From Cryobacterium sp. (lineage in GTDB: Bacteria > Actinomycetota > Actinomycetes > Actinomycetales > Microbacteriaceae), in NCBI RefSeq assembly GCF_026786305.1, contig NZ_JAJAYI010000029.1, positions 1-34,453 on the forward strand: DNA of 34,453 bases, written 5' to 3'. The notes under the pieces are model-generated. The model did not search any database and had not been told where the DNA came from. It worked only from the letters and a program-made list of their open reading frames with translations. The position numbers and the translations under genes were made by a program. Positions 28,509-34,453 of this stretch are shown in pieces (the first letter of the stretch is position 1; every line of letters starts with the position of its first letter).

Positions 28509-29714
28509 ATGGATGAATCATCTGGAGCGATCATCGCGGTCATCGTGGTGATCGTGCTGCTCGGCATCGGCGTGTACGTGTTCTCGTCGATCGCCCTCGG
28601 CACGATCTTTGTGAAGCTTGGGGAACAAGCCTGGAAGGGCTGGGTGCCGATCGTCAACACCATCACCCTGTTTGAACTTGGGCGATATTCGGCACTGTGG
28701 GCGATCGGCCTCTTCATTCCGGCCGCAAACCTCATTGCCTTCATCATCTTCATCATGGCGGTCAACAACGTCAACCGACGGTTGGGTCGCGGCGGCGGAT
28801 TCACCCTGCTCTACCTCGTCTCCTTTCCCATCTGGGCCGGCGTGCTCGGGTTTGGAAAGTCCTTCAACACGGGCTGGATGCCGGAAATGTCCGCGACCGG
28901 GTACGTTCCGTTCGCTCCGGTGAGGCCGTTGTCGATGTTGTCGATGATGTCGGCGGCACCCGTGCCGGTCGCCGGGCCGCCCGCAGGCCAGAGCGCTATG
29001 CCGACGGCCCCGTCGGCCCCGCCAGCGCCGCTGGTTTGGACGCCCATGCCCCTGGCCCCGCCCGCAGCATTTCTGGCGACGGCACCGACTGCGACTCCGT
29101 CACCACCTGCACCGACTGCACCGATTGCACCGACTGCGCCTCCGGCACCACCTGCCGTGCGCGGTCTGCCCATCGGACCGCCGCCCTTCTACGTGAGCGT
29201 CCCGCCGACGCCCCCGGTGATTTCCGCCGTGGTTCCCACGGTCACTCCCACAGCGATTGTCTCAGAGGTGTCTGCGGTGATTGCGGCAGGCGTCAGCGAG
29301 GCGGCCGAACCCGAATCAGACGCCGAGCCCGAATCAGACGCCGACGACGACCTCGACGAGACCATGATCGTCGTGCGTCGTATGAAGCCGTGGACGCTCG
29401 AAACCGAACACGGCCTCAAGGTCTCGCTCACCAAACCGGTCGTGCTGCTCGGGCGCAACCCTGCGCGTGACAGCGCACATCCGGACGCGCAGTTGGTGCC
29501 CGTGCACGATCCAGATAAGACGGTGTCGAAGACGCACGCCCGCCTCGACTTTGTCGAGGGCGCCTGGGGCATCAGCGACCTGCACTCCACCAACGGCGTC
29601 GTGCTGATCGACGGCGGTGGCATTGAGAACGAGCTCGATGCGGGTGCGAGCGCGCCCCTGACCGATCGGTTCCTGCTGGGGGAGCTCGCGGCGCGCATCT
29701 ACTTGGAGGCCTGA
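28509..29714 (+). CDS. DUF5684 membrane domain - FHA domain protein
   Basis: A 401-aa protein with three parts. Residues 1-120 form a membrane domain with three to four helices and the DUF5684 pattern (GEQAWKGWVPIVNTITLFEL, RYSALWAIGLFIPAANL). Residues about 140-240 are a Pro/Ala/Thr-rich linker made of PTAPP-like units. Residues 300-401 are an FHA domain, a phospho-Thr reader, with VLLGRNP, SKTHARLDF and DLHSTNGV carrying the expected Arg, Ser, His and Asn binding residues. Immediately before the FHA domain lies LDETMIVVRR with T285, placed like the phospho-Thr motif that controls the FHA proteins GarA and OdhI. The ATG directly follows the upstream stop (TAAATG). It probably carries the kinase signal to the membrane complex. 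Confidence 0.92.
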   Translation: MDESSGAIIAVIVVIVLLGIGVYVFSSIALGTIFVKLGEQAWKGWVPIVNTITLFELGRYSALWAIGLFIPAANLIAFIIFIMAVNNVNRRLGRGGGFTLLYLVSFPIWAGVLGFGKSFNTGWMPEMSATGYVPFAPVRPLSMLSMMSAAPVPVAGPPAGQSAMPTAPSAPPAPLVWTPMPLAPPAAFLATAPTATPSPPAPTAPIAPTAPPAPPAVRGLPIGPPPFYVSVPPTPPVISAVVPTVTPTAIVSEVSAVIAAGVSEAAEPESDAEPESDADDDLDETMIVVRRMKPWTLETEHGLKVSLTKPVVLLGRNPARDSAHPDAQLVPVHDPDKTVSKTHARLDFVEGAWGISDLHSTNGVVLIDGGGIENELDAGASAPLTDRFLLGELAARIYLEA

Positions 29715-29717
29715 GCC

Positions 29718-30590
29718 ATGACCTGCCCCGTCGACCAGCGGGCGACCAGCCCAGGGGTGTCGCTGCGGTGCGGCTCGCGCACCGATATCGGCCGCAAGCG
29801 GAAGGAGAACGAAGACTCCCTGCTGGCGGCGTCGCCGGTGTTCATCGTCGCCGACGGCATGGGTGGGCTCGAAGCCGGCCACCGGGCCAGCGCCGCCGTG
29901 ATCGCCGAATTTCAGACCTGCGTCGGCCGTACCGGCGTGCCGGCCGGTGACGTGGTGTCTGCGGTCCAGCGCGCCCACATGATGGTGCGCACAGTGTCGA
30001 ATTCGACCGGGCGCGGTGCCGGCAGCACCCTGACCGGACTCGTTCTCATCGATCACGAAGATTCCCCGCAATGGCTCATCGTGAACGTGGGTGACTCCCG
30101 CGTCTACCGCCTGCACGAAGGCGAATTTCACCAGCTCACCGTCGACCATTCCCTCGCTCAGGAACTCATCGACGACGGCACTTTGCTCAAAGAGGATGTC
30201 GCCACCTTCGCCCGCAAAAACGTCATCACCCGGGCCATGGGCGCCGACAACAGCAGCGCGGACTACTGGCTGCGCCCGGTCGTGACCGGCGAACGCCTGC
30301 TCGTGTGCTCCGACGGACTCAGCGGAGAACTCTCCGACGAGAGCATCAAGGCCGCCCTGACCCTCGGTGGCACGACCCAGCAGACGGCCGACCTGCTGCT
30401 CGCCGGCGCCCTCGAACACGGTGGCCGCGACAATATCTCGGTGATCGTGATCGATGTCATTGCCGGCGGATTCAGCTCCTGGCACGGCGGTGCGATCGAC
30501 GACGACGACGACGACCAGTCCGACACCATTGACACCCGCACCGAAGATACTCGACCGGTGCAACGAGTGGCCCGCAATGCAGCCGACTGA
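29718..30590 (+). CDS. PP2C-type Ser/Thr protein phosphatase
   Basis: A 290-aa cytosolic metal-dependent phosphatase that should reverse the operon kinase. The PP2C metal sites are all present: RKENEDS, VADGMGG, VNVGDSRVYRL, LVCSDGL and GRDNISV. The catalytic domain ends near residue 240. The tail that follows is unusual for a simple PP2C: a run of six Asp, then DTIDTRTEDTRPVQR, in which T278 fits the acidic-Thr-x4-Arg pattern seen in its two neighbours. There is no membrane helix. It starts three bases after the FHA gene and overlaps the next gene by 14 bases, so it belongs to the same translationally coupled run. Confidence 0.95.
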   Translation: MTCPVDQRATSPGVSLRCGSRTDIGRKRKENEDSLLAASPVFIVADGMGGLEAGHRASAAVIAEFQTCVGRTGVPAGDVVSAVQRAHMMVRTVSNSTGRGAGSTLTGLVLIDHEDSPQWLIVNVGDSRVYRLHEGEFHQLTVDHSLAQELIDDGTLLKEDVATFARKNVITRAMGADNSSADYWLRPVVTGERLLVCSDGLSGELSDESIKAALTLGGTTQQTADLLLAGALEHGGRDNISVIVIDVIAGGFSSWHGGAIDDDDDDQSDTIDTRTEDTRPVQRVARNAAD

Positions 30591-31392
30591 CCCGGCGCAG
30601 GTGGTCCCGGAGCGAGGGCACGGCGGGGCCGACGAGTTTGACGATGTACCCGATGACGAGGTAACCCGTATTATTCGCCGGCACGCGCCGCGCCACGCCG
30701 CCGCAGCTCCGGCGCTGACCGCCAGCAACAGGCTCGAGCTGCCCGGCGAGATCGGGGAGACCGACGGGCTCGAGCTGCCCGAGCTGCCCCAAGTGCCCGA
30801 GCTGTCCCACGTGCCCGAGCTGCCCGACGACGATGACACGCGCAGCGAGCACCGCGACAGTGATGAACGCACCCGCATCGTTGCGCGCACCGCTGATGAC
30901 AACACCCGAATTGGGGCACGACGGCAGCTGGGAAACCGCCCTGCAGTGCACTCGGAACCAGATTCTGACAACGCACCGGCAGGCTCCGACCCGACCGATG
31001 AGGCCACCGTGCGGTCCTCGCAGCGCAGTAAGGCCGACGATACGCTCCTGAGCAGTCGACGGGCGGCCGCTCCAGCGCACCCTCCCGTCGTCGATGCGCT
31101 GCAACGCCGGTATGAGCCGCCGCAGGTGCAGAGCGGCGCGAGTGTGCGCTACTCTGCACGGCCGATACCGGCGGTCGTAGAGCCGAAGGCGTCAGCGCCC
31201 GTGCCCGTGCCCGACGTGCAGTCCGATCCGGCCCGCATCCGTCTGGCCGACGCTGCCACCGAGATTCGAGAGCGTGCGGCGGCAACAGCCCGTCGTCGCC
31301 GCCGATTCACCCTGGTCGCGATCATCTCGAGCACCGTCCTGGTGGTGCTCGCCGCAGCCGTGTTCGTCGTCTTCACCGTTCTCACCTGGTGA
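30577..31392 (+). CDS. Tail-anchored acidic protein with repeated Thr motifs
   Basis: A 271-aa protein of no recognised family. The first 235 residues are Pro/Asp/Arg-rich and look disordered, and a single membrane helix at the extreme C-terminus (RRRRRFTLVAIISSTVLVVLAAAVFVV) would leave the body in the cytoplasm. Six Thr residues (30, 88, 99, 110, 144, 156) are preceded by Asp/Glu and followed by Arg five or six residues later, as in DDEVTRIIRR and DERTRIVAR; three of them are spaced exactly 11 residues apart. Between them is an ELP/VPEL repeat (residues 65-83). I infer a multisite kinase substrate and FHA docking platform at the membrane. The ATG lies inside the PP2C gene's last codons; the ribosome site is weak. 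Confidence 0.75.
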   Translation: MQPTDPAQVVPERGHGGADEFDDVPDDEVTRIIRRHAPRHAAAAPALTASNRLELPGEIGETDGLELPELPQVPELSHVPELPDDDDTRSEHRDSDERTRIVARTADDNTRIGARRQLGNRPAVHSEPDSDNAPAGSDPTDEATVRSSQRSKADDTLLSSRRAAAPAHPPVVDALQRRYEPPQVQSGASVRYSARPIPAVVEPKASAPVPVPDVQSDPARIRLADAATEIRERAAATARRRRRFTLVAIISSTVLVVLAAAVFVVFTVLTW

Positions 31393-31480
31393 GTGCCGTG
31401 CGGCCGGCCGCCGCGCGCGCCACGCCACATATGTCACCCTTCCGCCAGCACCGAATAACCAGGAGCTTTATTCTCTTGAC

Positions 31481-31493
31481 AGATGTCACATCT
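31481..31493. promoter_or_regulatory. 13-bp palindrome upstream of the GGDEF-EAL gene
   Basis: AGATGTCACATCT has six-base perfect arms around one C. It directly follows TTGACA (31476-31481, sharing its last A), a perfect -35 consensus, but no good -10 box is found at 16-18 bases (CGATCG there). A related ATGTCAC lies at 31431-31437. A repressor or CRP-like site is possible. Alternatively TTG at 31476, preceded by AGGAG, is an upstream start codon of the next gene. Confidence 0.35.
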
Positions 31494-31595
31494 CCCCTCG
31501 ATCGGGAAGCCGCCAACCCGGCCACCCCGCACGCCCGGCGGCCCGGTAGTCTGGTCATGACGACCGGCGCTCCTGCTAATCGGGAGCAGAGGAAT

Positions 31596-34453
31596 ATGGT
31601 GCGCTTGGCCAGTCGCGTCGGTGCGGCACTGATCGGCGTCCTGGGCGTCATCGTGATCACCGGTTGGTACGTTGGAATCGACACCCTACCCTCGATTATT
31701 TCAAGCCTGTCGCTTCTGAAGCCCATGACCGGGGCGGCATTCATACTGTTGTCCGTTGCAGTGCTGGTGTTTGATCGCCGCCGCGTGACGCTGGTCCTGG
31801 GTCTTGCTGTCGCGGTCATCGGGGCCCTCACCCTCACCGAGTACGTTCTCGGGTTGCCCCTCGGTGTCGATGAACTGCTTCCGGGAATCGACTTTGCCGG
31901 TCACCCTCCCCGGATGGCGCCGGCCACGGCTGTGTCTGTTACCCTGCTCGGGGCATCCGTCGTCACCAGCCGGCTTGCCCGGCCGGCCTGGATGCTCGGT
32001 CTTGCCCTGGGTGCCCTCACCATCAGCCTGATCGCGGTCCTGGGCTACGCCTACGGCGTCTCCTCGCTGTACACCGTCGGAGGATTCACGAGCATGGCGC
32101 TGCCCACGGCGCTGGGACTGGCCGTGTCGTCGGTGTCGATCCTGCTGCAGCGTCCTTCCTCGGGGCTGATCGCCGTCCTCCGCGACCAGGGCAGTGCCGG
32201 GCAGCTTCTGCGCCCGGTCATTCCCACCCTGTTCCTTGGCCCGTTCGTGCTGGGCTGGCTCGATATCTTTGGCAGGCGCCTGGGCTGGTACGACGCGGTG
32301 TTCGGTGTCGCCATACTGATCGCGGCCATGACGGTCCTGGGGGTTGGACTGACCTGGATCGCGGCACGCAGGTTGCGCGAGCTCGATCGTCAGCGGGATG
32401 CGGGAACCCGGGCTCTGGCCGAGGCCAATCACACGCTCGAGGCGACCGTCGACAGTCGCACCCGACAGCTGGCAGAAACGGCCGACACGCTGCACACGTT
32501 GATCAAGATCGCACCGGTGGGCATCGTGCAGCTGGATGCCGCGGGGGGCCTCGTCTCCGCCAATGACCAGTGGCTGGCCCTCAGCGGCTTCACCAAGAAC
32601 GAGTCGCTGCGCGACGGCTGGGCCGCCGCCATCCACCCCGACGATTCCGAGCGGGTGCTCCGCGAATGGGAGCAGAGCGCGACCGCCGGAACGGCCTATG
32701 AGACCACGTTGCGTTTCCGCACTCCAACCGGGCAGGTGAACTGGGTAAAGGTGAGCACCGCTCCGATGCTGGATGCGAAGGGTGTGATCGGGCACCTCGC
32801 CAGCGTCACCGACGTGACCGCGTTGCGCGTGGCCGAGGATGCGGCGGCGGCGGCCGCCGCCCGGTTCGAGGCCGCCTTCGCCTCATCCCCGCTGGGAACG
32901 GCGATCGTGACGCTCGACGGCCAGGTGGTGGCAGCCAACAGACGGCTCTTGGATCTGGCGGGGCACAACACCTCGATGGTCGACGAGCACATCGAGACGA
33001 TCTTCATGCCCGCAGAAAACGGCGACGACAAGCAGGCGGAGGGCACGGGGCACGATGGACCGTCCACCCGCCAGCGCATGGACCGCCGGATGCGACACGG
33101 CGGCACCCAGGAAACCTGGGTCAAGGTCAGTATCGCCGAGATCATCGAGGGGGAGCAGGCCGGGGGACTGCTCTACCAACTGGAGGACATCACCGCCCGG
33201 CGCCTGGCCGAAGCGCGGGTGGAGCACCTGGCCTTCCACGACCCGCTGACGAACCTGCCCAACCGTCTCCTCCTCCTCGACCGGCTGAAGCAGGCGCTCC
33301 TTCAGGCGTCGCGCCAGGGACGCGGCGTGGCGGTACTGTTCATCGACCTCGACCGGTTTAAATTCGTCAACGACAGCCTCGGGCATCACGCCGGGGACAC
33401 GGTGCTGACCGAGGTCGGCATTCGTTTGCTCCAAAACATTCGGTCTGGCGACACGGTGTCCCGCATCGGGGGCGACGAGTTCGTCGTGATCTGTCCGGAT
33501 ATCGTTGGTAACACGGAAGTGCACCGGATTGCCGATTCGATTCAGGCGGCGATCGCCCGGCCGATTCTGGTCGGCGACCAGATCGCATCGGTCGACGCGA
33601 GCATCGGCATCGCCTTCGGGCTCGGCCACGACGATGCGGAGCTGCTCCTGCGCAATGCGGACCAGGCCATGTACTTGGCGAAGGGCCGCGGCCGGGCGCG
33701 CTACGAGGTGTTCGACGACGACCTGCGGGGTCGGATCGAGCGCAGGCTCGACACCGAGCTGGCTCTGCGAGACGCGGTGCAACTGGGCGAGATCGAGACC
33801 TGGTTCCAGCCGATCGTCGACCTGCAACAGCGCACCGTGGTCGCAACCGAGGCGCTCGCCCGTTGGAGACGCCCGGAACGGGGCCTTGTCTTTCCGGGGG
33901 AGTTCATCGCGATCGCCGAGGAGGTCGGCCTGATCAAGGGGATCGGCACCACGGTGCTCGGCCAGGCCTGTCGGGCTGCCGTGGCCCTGGACGGCCGCAT
34001 GGCGGTCAGCGTGAACGTGTCGCCACGGCAGTTCGTGCAGGACGACTTCGGGGCCGTGGTGAAACGCGCCCTCAGCGCGAGCGGCCTTCCGCCGGACCAG
34101 CTGTGGCTGGAACTCACCGAGAGTGCCGTGCTCGATGCGATCGACTCCGCCGCCCGCACCTTCCAGGAACTGCGCTCCCTCGGGGTGCGCCTGGCTATCG
34201 ACGACTTCGGCACCGGCTACTCCTCCTTCACCCATCTGAGGGCGTTCACCGTTGACCTGCTCAAGATCGATCTCACCTTCATCCGCGACCTCGAGCGTTC
34301 GGACCATGACCGGGCGATCGTCGATGGCATCCTGCGCCTCGCCGACTCCCTCAACCTCGACGTCGTCGCAGAGGGCATCGAAACGAGCGGGCAGCGAGAC
34401 CTACTGACCGAGATGGGCTGTCGCTACGGCCAGGGCTATCTCTTCTCGAAGCC
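31596..34453 (+). CDS. Membrane PAS-PAS-GGDEF-EAL c-di-GMP enzyme (3' end outside window)
   Basis: A bifunctional-type c-di-GMP protein; 952 residues are visible and it stops within the EAL domain's QGYLFSK segment, so only a short end is missing. It begins with six to eight membrane helices (residues 10-270) forming a MASE-like sensor, then a short coiled coil, two PAS domains (about 300-410 and 425-535), GGDEF (motif at 625-629) and EAL (motif at 752-754). Both active sites look intact: GGDEF has the upstream RSGD inhibitory site five residues before it, and EAL has NVSPRQF, ELTES, DDFGTGYSS, LKID and AEGIE. It could make or degrade c-di-GMP. ATG at 31596 follows GGGAGCAGAGG; in-frame ATG 31557 and TTG 31476 are alternatives. 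It is probably transcribed separately from the kinase operon. Confidence 0.93.
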   Translation, partial: MVRLASRVGAALIGVLGVIVITGWYVGIDTLPSIISSLSLLKPMTGAAFILLSVAVLVFDRRRVTLVLGLAVAVIGALTLTEYVLGLPLGVDELLPGIDFAGHPPRMAPATAVSVTLLGASVVTSRLARPAWMLGLALGALTISLIAVLGYAYGVSSLYTVGGFTSMALPTALGLAVSSVSILLQRPSSGLIAVLRDQGSAGQLLRPVIPTLFLGPFVLGWLDIFGRRLGWYDAVFGVAILIAAMTVLGVGLTWIAARRLRELDRQRDAGTRALAEANHTLEATVDSRTRQLAETADTLHTLIKIAPVGIVQLDAAGGLVSANDQWLALSGFTKNESLRDGWAAAIHPDDSERVLREWEQSATAGTAYETTLRFRTPTGQVNWVKVSTAPMLDAKGVIGHLASVTDVTALRVAEDAAAAAAARFEAAFASSPLGTAIVTLDGQVVAANRRLLDLAGHNTSMVDEHIETIFMPAENGDDKQAEGTGHDGPSTRQRMDRRMRHGGTQETWVKVSIAEIIEGEQAGGLLYQLEDITARRLAEARVEHLAFHDPLTNLPNRLLLLDRLKQALLQASRQGRGVAVLFIDLDRFKFVNDSLGHHAGDTVLTEVGIRLLQNIRSGDTVSRIGGDEFVVICPDIVGNTEVHRIADSIQAAIARPILVGDQIASVDASIGIAFGLGHDDAELLLRNADQAMYLAKGRGRARYEVFDDDLRGRIERRLDTELALRDAVQLGEIETWFQPIVDLQQRTVVATEALARWRRPERGLVFPGEFIAIAEEVGLIKGIGTTVLGQACRAAVALDGRMAVSVNVSPRQFVQDDFGAVVKRALSASGLPPDQLWLELTESAVLDAIDSAARTFQELRSLGVRLAIDDFGTGYSSFTHLRAFTVDLLKIDLTFIRDLERSDHDRAIVDGILRLADSLNLDVVAEGIETSGQRDLLTEMGCRYGQGYLFSK

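Noticed and set aside
31476-31504. TTGACA as a sure -35 box for the GGDEF-EAL gene
   Set aside because: The hexamer at the right spacing is CGATCG, a poor -10 box; it may instead be a TTG start codon. Left as uncertain.

Overview
High-GC DNA with TTG/GTG starts, actinobacterial RpoB and RpoC sequences (1163 and 1307 aa), many 1-4 base gene overlaps and several probably leaderless genes. This fits an actinobacterium. The rpoBC neighbourhood and the DUF5684-FHA / PP2C / DUF58 gene set suggest order Micrococcales, most likely family Microbacteriaceae. That placement is an inference from recalled family resemblance, not from a search. No CRISPR array, insertion sequence, tRNA or rRNA was seen.

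Left part (1-8274) is a patchwork of small housekeeping or accessory genes: the 5' part of a DEAD-box RNA helicase (running off the left edge), a 28-codon small ORF, a DUF1684 protein, an SRPBCC-like protein, an EVE-domain (UPF0310) protein, a membrane-anchored coiled-coil protein, a SprT-like metalloprotease coupled to a lipoprotein PQQ-type sugar dehydrogenase, a TPR-like protein with an apparent CTG start, and a spermidine-synthase-like methyltransferase-fold protein. A three-copy 21-bp repeat lies between the dehydrogenase and the TPR gene.

Middle part (8275-16088) is rpoB-rpoC. A divergent promoter region carries a perfect 15-bp palindrome over the -35 box of the leftward promoter, and a textbook terminator follows rpoC.

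Right part (16359-31392) is a tight run of eight same-strand genes: Ser/Thr kinase, a 1998-aa membrane-anchored Ig-like/FnIII surface protein, MoxR AAA+ ATPase, DUF58 protein, a multi-TM transglutaminase-fold protein lacking catalytic Cys and His, a DUF5684-FHA protein, a PP2C phosphatase and a C-terminally anchored Thr-motif protein. Most junctions overlap or abut, so this looks like one operon. Kinase, phosphatase and FHA reader form a complete phospho-Thr circuit. A recurring acidic-x-Thr-x4-Arg motif in the last three proteins offers a concrete candidate substrate site. I read the locus as a phosphorylation-controlled machine that assembles or senses a giant cell-surface protein; this function is inferred. 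The final gene is a membrane PAS-PAS-GGDEF-EAL c-di-GMP enzyme that runs off the right edge.
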